The position numbers and the translations under genes were made by a program. Positions 7,537 through 15,554 of a stretch of 64,000 bases of DNA are shown here, piece after piece; the first letter of the stretch is position 1; each line of letters begins with the position of its first letter. This DNA comes from Flavobacteriaceae bacterium. GTDB lineage: Bacteria > Bacteroidota > Bacteroidia > Flavobacteriales > Flavobacteriaceae. A model generated the notes under the pieces. That model was not told the DNA's origin. It worked only from the letters and a program-made list of their open reading frames with translations, and searched no databases. Where the stretch lies: NCBI GenBank assembly GCA_013373635.1, contig JABXHN010000038.1:1-64000 (forward strand), written 5' to 3'.

Positions 7537-8727
7537 ATGAAGAAAGGCTTTAAACTAGGCCCTGCTACCCTAATTACTGCAGCCTTTATCGGACCAGGGA
7601 CGGTTACCATTTGTGCAAAAGCTGGTATTGAATTCGGATTTAGCTTACTCTGGGCACTAGTCCTTTCGATTATTATCGCCATTTCATTTCAGGAAATGTC
7701 GGCTCGAATTGGTATTGTGACCAAAAAAGGATTGGCAGAACTCATCAGAACTGAAATTAAAAATCCGCTTTTAAAAAGTTTGGTAACCCTTTTAATTCTC
7801 TCAGCGATTGTGATTGGAAACACGGCTTATGAAGCTGGAAATCTCAATGGCGCCGTCTTGGGACTAGAAGCCTTATTTACTGAAAAATACGCAAGTTTCT
7901 ACCCTTGGGTTATTGGAATCACAACAGCACTCCTACTGCGTTTTGGATCGATGAAGTATATTAAGAATATTTTGATAGGTTTAGTGCTTTTTATGAGTAG
8001 TTCCTTTTTAATCACAGCCATCATTACTGGTCCAAATCTAGGCGAACTATTTAGTGGATTCATTTCATTTAATCTCGATAGCACTACTGTATTTACGGCC
8101 ATTGCCCTTGTTGGAACCACCGTGGTCCCTTATAATTTGTTCTTACACGCAGCCATGGCTAAAGAACACTGGTGTGATCCCACTGATATAAAATATGCCC
8201 GCTTAGACACCTTTATCGCTATTGGATTGGGAGGAATCATCTCCATATCGATTATGATAACGGCCTCAGCTATTGATGCCACTAGCCTAAAATCTGTAAT
8301 CGATATCGCTGCAGGCCTAGAACCACTCTATGGGAAATTTGCTAAGACGATGATAGGTTTAGGGCTCTTTGCAGCGGGAATTAGTTCTGCATTAACAGCT
8401 CCAATTGCAGCAGCATATGTAGCTAACTCGTGTTTTAACTGGAAGGTGGATCCTTCACATCCAAAGTTTAAAAACACCGCTTTAGTGATTCTGATATTGG
8501 GAATGCTTTCTTTGGGCTTTGGATTTAGTCCTCTGATCATCATTCAATTCGCTCAAATGACCAATGGTATCCTACTGCCAATTTTAGCGATCTATATCCT
8601 ATGGCTGGTCAACAACAATTCACTATTAAAGGAAAATAAAAACGGTATTGTTCAAAATATATTGGGAATTTTAATCGTTATCATAAGCTTACTCATGAGT
8701 TTTAAAACACTTTCCAGTATATTTTAA
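7537..8727 (+). CDS. Nramp-fold transporter with non-canonical substrate motifs
   Basis: The 396-residue protein has about 11 transmembrane segments and the overall plan of the Nramp/Mntp family. The two residues sets that bind divalent metals in true Nramp proteins are not conserved. The first-helix DPGN motif is GPGT (residues 19-22), and the sixth-helix MPH motif is VPYN (197-200). Its stop codon overlaps the start of pxpA (TAATG), followed by pxpB and pxpC. A similar association is known in Bacillus subtilis, where the Nramp-like ycsG lies beside ycsF and kipI/kipA. I infer that this branch may bring in 5-oxoproline or a related compound rather than manganese or iron. That inference is untested. 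Confidence 0.85.
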   Translation: MKKGFKLGPATLITAAFIGPGTVTICAKAGIEFGFSLLWALVLSIIIAISFQEMSARIGIVTKKGLAELIRTEIKNPLLKSLVTLLILSAIVIGNTAYEAGNLNGAVLGLEALFTEKYASFYPWVIGITTALLLRFGSMKYIKNILIGLVLFMSSSFLITAIITGPNLGELFSGFISFNLDSTTVFTAIALVGTTVVPYNLFLHAAMAKEHWCDPTDIKYARLDTFIAIGLGGIISISIMITASAIDATSLKSVIDIAAGLEPLYGKFAKTMIGLGLFAAGISSALTAPIAAAYVANSCFNWKVDPSHPKFKNTALVILILGMLSLGFGFSPLIIIQFAQMTNGILLPILAIYILWLVNNNSLLKENKNGIVQNILGILIVIISLLMSFKTLSSIF

Positions 8728-9446
8728 TGAATCGAAACGAACTACATATCAACTGCGACTTAGGAGAAGGCTCCAAAAATGAATCACAGATCATGAACTA
8801 CATACAGGCCTGTAATATTGCCTGTGGTGGACATTTTGGCGATTCAAATAGTGTTTATCAAACCCTTTCAAAAGCAGTTGATCTCGGAATTGAAGTAGGT
8901 GCTCACCCTTCATACCCAGACTTTGAGAATTTTGGTAGAGTATCCATCAATCTCGACAAAGAAGCGTTCTTTTCAAGTATGAGACAACAATTGGACCTCT
9001 ATTTTGATCAGCTTTCAAAACTAAAAGCTGAAAACAATCACATCAAAGCGCATGGAGCCCTATACAACGACTTATGTGTAAATGAGGAATTGTGTACATG
9101 GTTTTTAGAGATCATAAAGTCCTATCCTCATAAGACATTGTATACTCCTTTTAACGGGAGTTTAGCAGATTTAGCAAAGGAATCAAATCGTCCAGTTTCT
9201 TTTGAGGCCTTTATCGATCGCAATTACAATCGAGAAGGTCGATTGGTATCAAGAGCCCTAGCTAATGCTGAAAAAGATAGCTTGGTGGCTGTATACGATC
9301 AGCTAGAATCCATTCGATTAAAACAAGAAGTTCAATGTACTGATGGAACACTTATCTCTATGAAAGCAGATACATTTTGCATTCACGGAGATCACCCTCT
9401 TGCATTAGAGAGACTACAATTTATAGAAGAACGCTATTCCAAATGA
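8727..9446 (+). CDS. pxpA: 5-oxoprolinase subunit A (LamB/YcsF family)
   Basis: PxpA works with PxpB and PxpC to open 5-oxoproline to glutamate at the cost of ATP. The 239-residue length is close to the family norm of about 250. Family signatures include INCDLGEG at residues 8-15, the NIACGGHFGD segment (about 31-40), the GAHPSYPDFENFGR loop, and HGALYND (about 110-116). The start overlaps the transporter stop by one base, and its own stop overlaps the pxpB start (ATGA), so the four genes are translationally linked. Confidence 0.95.
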   Translation: MNRNELHINCDLGEGSKNESQIMNYIQACNIACGGHFGDSNSVYQTLSKAVDLGIEVGAHPSYPDFENFGRVSINLDKEAFFSSMRQQLDLYFDQLSKLKAENNHIKAHGALYNDLCVNEELCTWFLEIIKSYPHKTLYTPFNGSLADLAKESNRPVSFEAFIDRNYNREGRLVSRALANAEKDSLVAVYDQLESIRLKQEVQCTDGTLISMKADTFCIHGDHPLALERLQFIEERYSK

Positions 9447-10165
9447 GCTATCAATTAATCTATAGACAATACAACGAGCGATCTGTTCTCATTCAATGGC
9501 CTCATCTTATAGACCAGGCTATATTAAAAGATATAAATGAGTTCAAAAAAGCTATTGAATTACACGTTCCCAAAAGCTATTCAGTGATATCCTATAGCGA
9601 ACTCCTTCTGGAATTCCCATCTTATATTGAAGATTATTCAGAGCTTGTAAAAGAGTTGAAAAAACTATATCAAAATAAAGAAGAAGGGAACTACAAATCT
9701 TCTCTCATTCGAATTCCTGTTTGTTATGACCCTTTATTTGGAGTAGATCAAGAACAGCTCTGTGACGATCTAAAGCTTTCTCTTGAAGAATTAGTAGAAC
9801 TTCACACCAAAAACACTTATACTGTTTTTGCAATAGGATTCCTTCCAGGTTTCATGTATTTAGGTGGATTGGACAAGCGACTCTATCACCCTAGACTCAT
9901 CCATCCAAGAGAAAAAGTACCTAAGGGCTCTGTGGGGATTGCAGGGATGCAAACAGGTATTTATCCAGGTGAAAGTCCTGGTGGCTGGCAACTCATAGGA
10001 AGATCTCCATTAGATCTCTTTAAGGTTGAAAATCATCCTCCTTGTTTTGTAAGTGTAGGGGATAAAATTCAGTTTTATCCTATCAATATGGACGAGTACC
10101 AACTCATCAGTATTCAAATAGAAACAAAAATCTATCAACTCGATAAAACTCCCTATGTCTATTAA
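9443..10165 (+). CDS. pxpB: 5-oxoprolinase subunit B
   Basis: The start chosen is the ATG at 9443, which overlaps the pxpA stop as ATGA. A longer in-frame reading from 9377 would sit inside pxpA and adds 22 unconserved residues. The 240-residue protein carries the KipI/PxpB signatures GFLPGFMYLGGLDKRLYHPR and GSVGIAGMQTGIYPGESPGG. With PxpC it forms the carboxyltransferase-like part of 5-oxoprolinase. In B. subtilis the homologue KipI also inhibits a sporulation kinase, which is not relevant here. Confidence 0.95.
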   Translation: MSYQLIYRQYNERSVLIQWPHLIDQAILKDINEFKKAIELHVPKSYSVISYSELLLEFPSYIEDYSELVKELKKLYQNKEEGNYKSSLIRIPVCYDPLFGVDQEQLCDDLKLSLEELVELHTKNTYTVFAIGFLPGFMYLGGLDKRLYHPRLIHPREKVPKGSVGIAGMQTGIYPGESPGGWQLIGRSPLDLFKVENHPPCFVSVGDKIQFYPINMDEYQLISIQIETKIYQLDKTPYVY

Positions 10166-11012
10166 AGTTATCAAATCAGGTATGTATACCTCCGTTCAGG
10201 ATTTAGGTAGAATAGGCTATAGCGAATACGGAGTCCCTAAGGGAGGTGCTATGGATCAAATGGCATTAAAAACCGCTAACTCCCTTCTGGGAAATCAGCT
10301 CGATGATGCCTGCCTTGAAATCACCATGATGGGTCCTGTTCTCCAATTTCAAGCAGACACCTATATCGCTACAGCAGGAGCAGAATTTGAGTTATTTTTA
10401 GACGACGAGCCCATTCCCTTTCGAGAAGCTGTCTTTGTAAAATCCAATCAAGTTCTAAAATTTGGTAAACTCAAAAAGGGCATCCGAATTTATTTAGCAG
10501 TCTGTGGAGGAATTCAAACCCCAAAAGTATTGGAAAGTCGATCACTTCTAAAAAGAGTCACCTCTTATTATAAAATAGAAGACGGCATGGAGCTCCCCTT
10601 ACTTGACAAATGCATGAAGCCTCAGGTATTTGCAGTGCCAAAACCAAAAGACTTTAATGGATTTTTAGAGGCTTATCCTGGCCCTGAATTTGAATCTTTA
10701 AGCGATTCTCAAAAAGAACAACTTCACAAAAATGAATTCAAGGTAAGTCATCTCAACGATCGAATGGCCTATCAAATAGAACCCAATTTGGATCCACATC
10801 AGATAGATCAACTCACTTCAGTTGTCATGGCTGGTTCCGTTCAACTGACCCCAAAGGGAAGTCTGATTATTTTGATGAGAGATGGGCAAACAACTGGAGG
10901 TTATCCAAGAGTTTTGCAACTCAGCGAAGAAAGTATCGATTTAGTAGCTCAAATGGCTACTGCTTCTAAATTCAAGTTTAGATTTCTAACAAAATTTAAG
11001 GAAACCTTATAG
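10155..11012 (+). CDS. pxpC: 5-oxoprolinase subunit C
   Basis: This 285-residue protein matches the KipA/PxpC (biotin-dependent carboxyltransferase-like) family. It begins with KVIKSGMYTSVQDLGRIGYSEYGVPKGGAMDQMAL, in which the SVQDxGR-G and GVPxGGAMD motifs (about residues 12-33) are diagnostic, and contains DGQTTGGYPR near residue 250. Its start overlaps the pxpB end by 11 bases. It completes the pxpABC set and ends 55 bases before nadA. Confidence 0.95.
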   Translation: MSIKVIKSGMYTSVQDLGRIGYSEYGVPKGGAMDQMALKTANSLLGNQLDDACLEITMMGPVLQFQADTYIATAGAEFELFLDDEPIPFREAVFVKSNQVLKFGKLKKGIRIYLAVCGGIQTPKVLESRSLLKRVTSYYKIEDGMELPLLDKCMKPQVFAVPKPKDFNGFLEAYPGPEFESLSDSQKEQLHKNEFKVSHLNDRMAYQIEPNLDPHQIDQLTSVVMAGSVQLTPKGSLIILMRDGQTTGGYPRVLQLSEESIDLVAQMATASKFKFRFLTKFKETL

Positions 11013-11067
11013 ATTTGTTCTTAAAGAATTCACGAACTTTGCAGTCAAAATTTTTAAGACCGATTCC

Positions 11068-12045
11068 ATGAATCTTAATGTGCTGGAACAGAGAGGATAT
11101 TTAGATCGACCAATTCCTGATTCTATTGATTTAAAATCAGAGATCAAACAATTGCTCAAATCTAAGAATGCAGTACTTCTCGCACACTATTATCAGAACG
11201 AGGAAATTCAAGATCTTGCCGATTATCTCGGAGATAGTTTATTCTTAGCTCAAAAAGCTAAAGAAGTCACAGCTGACATCATTGTTTTTGCAGGAGTTCA
11301 CTTTATGGCCGAGACTGCAAAAATCATCAATCCAACAAAAAAAGTAGTACTTCCCGATTTAAAAGCAGGATGCTCTCTTGCGGATTCTTGTCCTCCTAAA
11401 GATTTTGCAGCTTTTAAGAAATTACACCCCAATGCAAAGGTGGTTACCTATATCAACTGTTCTGCAGAAATCAAAGCACTGAGTGATATTGTTTGTACCT
11501 CTAGCAATGCGGTCGATGTGATCAACTCTTTTGACAAGGATCAAGAATTGATCTTTGCTCCAGATAAAAACCTTGGAAAATACCTCATTAAAGAAACGGG
11601 AAGAGATCTAATTCTTTGGGATGGTTCTTGTATTGTACACGAAGCATTTTCCTTTGAAAAGATTACCCAACTAGCTATCGAATATCCTGAAGCAAAATTT
11701 ATTGCTCACCCTGAGAGCGAATCACAAATACTCGATATTGCACATTATATTGGCTCTACCTCAGGTCTATTAAACTTTGTTCAAAAGGACAGCGCACAAA
11801 CTTATATCGTAGCAACTGAAGCGGGAATCCTTCACGAGATGAGAAAAGCTGTTCCCCACAAGAATCTCATACCAGCTCCTGTAGACGACGACAGCTGTGC
11901 TTGTAGCGAATGTGCTTTTATGAAATTAAACACTCTGGAAAAACTCTATCTGTGTTTAAAGTACGAACAGCCAGAAATTCAATTAAACGACGAGCTGATA
12001 CGTGATGCCTATCTACCCATTCAACGAATGTTGGATCTAAAGTAA
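11068..12045 (+). CDS. nadA: Quinolinate synthase
   Basis: NadA condenses iminoaspartate with dihydroxyacetone phosphate to quinolinate using a 4Fe-4S cluster. Cluster cysteines are apparent at C102 (GCSLAD), C188 (DGSCIV) and within the C277/C279/C282 group (SCACSECAFMKLN). The LLAHYYQ motif (37-43) is present. At 325 residues it has the usual length of the shorter NadA type. A possible -7-like element GAACTTTG lies at 11034-11041, so nadABC may have its own promoter, or may be read through from pxpC. Confidence 0.96.
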   Translation: MNLNVLEQRGYLDRPIPDSIDLKSEIKQLLKSKNAVLLAHYYQNEEIQDLADYLGDSLFLAQKAKEVTADIIVFAGVHFMAETAKIINPTKKVVLPDLKAGCSLADSCPPKDFAAFKKLHPNAKVVTYINCSAEIKALSDIVCTSSNAVDVINSFDKDQELIFAPDKNLGKYLIKETGRDLILWDGSCIVHEAFSFEKITQLAIEYPEAKFIAHPESESQILDIAHYIGSTSGLLNFVQKDSAQTYIVATEAGILHEMRKAVPHKNLIPAPVDDDSCACSECAFMKLNTLEKLYLCLKYEQPEIQLNDELIRDAYLPIQRMLDLK

Positions 12046-12049
12046 ATCT

Positions 12050-13606
12050 ATGCTAACAGATGTTTTGGTTATCGGTTCAGGAATTGCAGGCATGTCCTAT
12101 GCCATTAAATTATCTGAGCTCAATCCAAAACTTCGTATCGTTGTACTTTCCAAAAGGAATCTTCTCGAAAGCAACACCAAATACGCCCAAGGAGGTATAG
12201 CAGTTGTTCAAAACTTTCAGAAAGATTCTTTCGACAAACACATTGCAGACACCCTAAAGGCTGGTGATGGACTTTGTAATAAAGAGGTGGTCTCCTTTGT
12301 GGTCAAGGAGGGCCCTGATCGATTAGAAGAACTACTCAATTGGGGAACTGAGTTCGATCAAGAAGGTGAAGGTTTTCATCTGGGTAAAGAAGGTGGTCAT
12401 ACCGCGAAGCGAATTGTTCATTACAAAGACAAATCAGGTCATCAGATTCAAGAGGCATTGATTAAAAAAATTAAATCCATCCCTCAAATCACCATCTTAG
12501 AAAATCACACCCTAGTCAATTTGATCACCGATCACCAATTGGAGCAAGGATCTAAGAGAAGGTGCTATGGAGCCTATGTAATTTCATCCAAGGATCAACG
12601 GATCGTTAAGATTGTTGCAGGATTAACGGTATTATCCACTGGTGGTGCAGGAGCCGTTTACAATAAAACCACCAACCCTGATTCAGCTACAGGAGATGGT
12701 ATTGCTGCAGCCTATAGAGCTAAAGTAACAATTGCCAATCTACAATACGTTCAATTCCATCCAACGGCCTTAGCTCCAGATTACAATGGCAAAACCTTTT
12801 TGATCTCTGAAGCCGTAAGAGGTGCAGGAGCTCACTTAAAAAATTCTAAGGGAGAACGATTTGTTTTTAAACACGACCCTAGAGGTGAAATGGCTTCGAG
12901 AGATATTGTAGCAAGAGCCATTGAAATTGAACTCAAAGAACCAGGTGAAAAAGTCTATTTGGATTGTAGCCCCATCGGAAAAGAAGTCTTTGAATTAGAA
13001 TTTCCAACGATTTATCAGGCATGTAAAAATCTAGAGATTGATCCCTTTACAGAAGGCATACCAGTGCTTCCTGCTGCACATTATTTCTGTGGAGGTATCG
13101 ATGTCGATCAAAACTCTCAAACCTCGCTCAGTCATCTTTATGCGATTGGCGAGTGCAGCCATACTGGCTTACACGGAGCCAATCGATTGGCTTCTAACTC
13201 ACTCCTGGAAGCTTTAGTTTTTGCTCATAGAGCAGCTGTTCATTCGAATGACTATTTTGAGAACAATTCACTAGATTTAGTAGAAGAACAAATTCCCAAT
13301 TGGAAAGACACAGACATCATCAAGGATCAAGAATCAAAAGTGATTGGTCGATTAAAATCTAGCCTACAAGAACTGATGAGTCAACAAGTGGGAATTTTCA
13401 AGTCAAATCAAAGTTTACAACAGGCAGAAAAAGAACTTGAAAAGGTCTATTTGGCTACCAAAGACATCTATGAAAATAAGAAGTTGACACACCAAATATG
13501 TGAACTTAGAAATTTAGTCAACGTCGCTTATTTAATCATCAAACAATCTCAAAACTGTAAAGAAAACAGAGGCGGATTTTACAATATTGATTATGAAAAC
13601 CTATAG
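12050..13606 (+). CDS. nadB: L-aspartate oxidase
   Basis: NadB oxidises L-aspartate to iminoaspartate, the substrate of NadA. The N terminus has the FAD-binding GSGIAGMSYAIKLSE (residues 8-22). Further flavoprotein signatures are YAQGGIAV, QFHPTAL, PAAHYFCGGI and HGANRLASNSLLEALVF. The 518-residue length fits the family. It begins four bases after nadA and overlaps the start of nadC. Confidence 0.96.
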   Translation: MLTDVLVIGSGIAGMSYAIKLSELNPKLRIVVLSKRNLLESNTKYAQGGIAVVQNFQKDSFDKHIADTLKAGDGLCNKEVVSFVVKEGPDRLEELLNWGTEFDQEGEGFHLGKEGGHTAKRIVHYKDKSGHQIQEALIKKIKSIPQITILENHTLVNLITDHQLEQGSKRRCYGAYVISSKDQRIVKIVAGLTVLSTGGAGAVYNKTTNPDSATGDGIAAAYRAKVTIANLQYVQFHPTALAPDYNGKTFLISEAVRGAGAHLKNSKGERFVFKHDPRGEMASRDIVARAIEIELKEPGEKVYLDCSPIGKEVFELEFPTIYQACKNLEIDPFTEGIPVLPAAHYFCGGIDVDQNSQTSLSHLYAIGECSHTGLHGANRLASNSLLEALVFAHRAAVHSNDYFENNSLDLVEEQIPNWKDTDIIKDQESKVIGRLKSSLQELMSQQVGIFKSNQSLQQAEKELEKVYLATKDIYENKKLTHQICELRNLVNVAYLIIKQSQNCKENRGGFYNIDYENL

Positions 13607-14453
13607 CAGTACCTATCAAAAAGAACTCCAACAATTTATCGAATCGGCTTTAAAAGAAGATATCGGACCTGGAGACTTTAGTGCCTTAGCAGCATTGGAC
13701 ACGGAGCAAGAAGGAGCTGCGCAACTCATCGTTAAAGAAGATTGTGTCCTAGCAGGTGTCGAATTGGCAAAACTCATCTTTACACAATACGATCCGAGTC
13801 TTGAAATTGAAACCTTTATTGAGGACGGAGAAAAAGTAAGCACTGGAGCCATTGCTTTTAAGGTCAGAGGAACTACTCAATCCATACTCGCTACAGAACG
13901 ATTGGTTCTCAATGTGATGCAACGCATGAGTGGTATTGCAACGCTCACAAATGAGAATCAAAATTTGATTAACCACACCAAGTGCAAGGTATTAGACACC
14001 AGAAAAACAACTCCTAATTTTAGAATTGCTGAAAAATGGGCTGTTGTCATTGGCGGAGGTGTTAATCACAGAATGGGTCTTTACGATATGATCATGCTCA
14101 AAGACAATCACATCGATTACTGTGGAGGGGTGAGCGCTGCTATTGAAAAGACGATTGACTTTTTAAAACTAAAACAATTGGACCTACCTATCATCGTTGA
14201 AACTAGAGATTTAAATGAGGTAAAAGCTTGTTTAGACTACCCTGAAATCCACCGTATTTTGCTCGACAATATGAGCACTGATCAGCTCCGTGAAGCAGTT
14301 AAATTGATCAATGGTAAAATTCCCACAGAAGCTTCTGGAAACATCACTAAGGACACAATTGTATCGATTGCTGAAACAGGTGTAGATTACGTTTCACTGG
14401 GATCGGTAACACACTCTGCTCCAAATATCGATTTGAGTTTAAAAGCCCTTTAA
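13593..14453 (+). CDS. nadC: Nicotinate-nucleotide pyrophosphorylase (carboxylating)
   Basis: NadC converts quinolinate and PRPP to nicotinate mononucleotide and completes the de novo route begun by nadA and nadB. The ATG at 13593 is preferred to a TTG two codons earlier; it overlaps the nadB end by 14 bases. Family signatures are ALKEDIGPGDFS near the N terminus, ERLVLNVMQRMSGIAT, DTRKTTPNFR, GGGVNHRMGLYD and MLKDNHI, which contain the basic residues that bind quinolinate. Length 286 residues is typical. Confidence 0.96.
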   Translation: MKTYSSTYQKELQQFIESALKEDIGPGDFSALAALDTEQEGAAQLIVKEDCVLAGVELAKLIFTQYDPSLEIETFIEDGEKVSTGAIAFKVRGTTQSILATERLVLNVMQRMSGIATLTNENQNLINHTKCKVLDTRKTTPNFRIAEKWAVVIGGGVNHRMGLYDMIMLKDNHIDYCGGVSAAIEKTIDFLKLKQLDLPIIVETRDLNEVKACLDYPEIHRILLDNMSTDQLREAVKLINGKIPTEASGNITKDTIVSIAETGVDYVSLGSVTHSAPNIDLSLKAL

Positions 14454-14554
14454 AAAAGAGTTTTTAATTTTTTCATTTTCTTATTGTGTACTTTTTACAG
14501 TATATATGAAAATAATTTATATCTTACGGCACCTTTTTAAACAAACTATCAGAT

Positions 14555-15490
14555 ATGAAAAGCACTAAACTAAACACCATTTTATCCTTTGCATTGGTCA
14601 TTGCATTGGGATTCTCCAATTGGAGTTGTAACAATACTCCAAAACAAGAGGCGCAAACTGAAATAGCTCACGCTCATGATGACAACCGTTTTGGTGGTCT
14701 ACAGCTCTATACGCTAAGAAATGACATCGGTCAAAATGGAGAAAATTTAGAATCTGTATTGAAAGCTGTAGCTGACGCAGGATACAAAAACATCGAAGCA
14801 GCAGGTTACAATCAAGGAAAATACTACGGACTGACTCCTGCAGAATTTAAATCACTTTTAGAAAAATACAACTTAAATCCAATCAGCTCACACCAAGGTT
14901 CGATCACCTTTGAAAATGCTGATCAAGAGTTAGCAGATGCTATCGCTGTTGGATTTAAGTACTTTGTGATTCCTGTTCCTCCTATGGGAATGTTTACTTT
15001 TAACAGAGAAACACAAACCATTGGAATGAAAGGCGGAGCCAAAAAGCTTACCGAAGTGATCAACCAGTTGGGTGAAAAAGCACATACTGCTGGTATTTCT
15101 CTAGTATACCACAATCACCAATTTGAATTCACAAAAGACGAAGAAGGAATTAAGGTGTTTGACTATTTAGTTGAAAATAGCAATCCTGATCACGTGAACT
15201 TTGAAATGGACCTCTACTGGGTAGAAGTAGCGAAAGAAAGTCATGTCGACTATTTCAAAAAATATCCAGGTCGATTTAAACTTTGGCATGTAAAAGACAT
15301 GGATGACCAGGGACGTTTTGCTCCAGTTGGAGAAGGTCATATCGACTTTAAAACCATCACTGAAAACGCAGCTATTTCAGGAATGGAATACTACTTTGTT
15401 GAGCAAGATCAAACCTTTAACCACACTCCTTTAGACGCGATTAAAATCTCCCACGAAGGATTGAAGAAATTTGGATTAGATAAAAAGTAA
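14555..15490 (+). CDS. Sugar phosphate isomerase/epimerase family lipoprotein (second copy)
   Basis: The signal sequence ends NWSC with lipidated C25. The mature protein is a xylose-isomerase-like TIM barrel starting FGGLQLYTLRNDIG. Likely metal-site segments are VYHNHQFEF, FEMDLYW, LWHVKDM and YFVEQDQTF. It is a distant relative of the lipoprotein at 1485 and lacks that protein's helical insertion. A terminator follows 25 bases after the stop, making it a single-gene unit. As a cell-surface or periplasmic protein it more likely acts on a sugar or keto-glycoside than on a sugar phosphate; this is inference. Confidence 0.85.
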   Translation: MKSTKLNTILSFALVIALGFSNWSCNNTPKQEAQTEIAHAHDDNRFGGLQLYTLRNDIGQNGENLESVLKAVADAGYKNIEAAGYNQGKYYGLTPAEFKSLLEKYNLNPISSHQGSITFENADQELADAIAVGFKYFVIPVPPMGMFTFNRETQTIGMKGGAKKLTEVINQLGEKAHTAGISLVYHNHQFEFTKDEEGIKVFDYLVENSNPDHVNFEMDLYWVEVAKESHVDYFKKYPGRFKLWHVKDMDDQGRFAPVGEGHIDFKTITENAAISGMEYYFVEQDQTFNHTPLDAIKISHEGLKKFGLDKK

Positions 15491-15510
15491 TTAATCCACA
15501 AAAACCTCTC

Positions 15511-15541
15511 AAAAAAGGCAGCCTCAAGCTGTCTTTTTTTA
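15511..15541 (+). terminator. Intrinsic terminator of the second isomerase-like gene
   Basis: The stem AGGCAGC (15516-15522) pairs with GCTGTCT (15528-15534) with one G:T pair and a CTCAA loop, followed by a run of T. Confidence 0.8.
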
Positions 15542-15554
15542 ATTAATTTTAAAC

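Noticed and set aside
9377-9442. Longer start for pxpB
   Set aside because: It lies inside pxpA; the ATG at 9443 makes the usual four-base overlap and gives the conserved N terminus.
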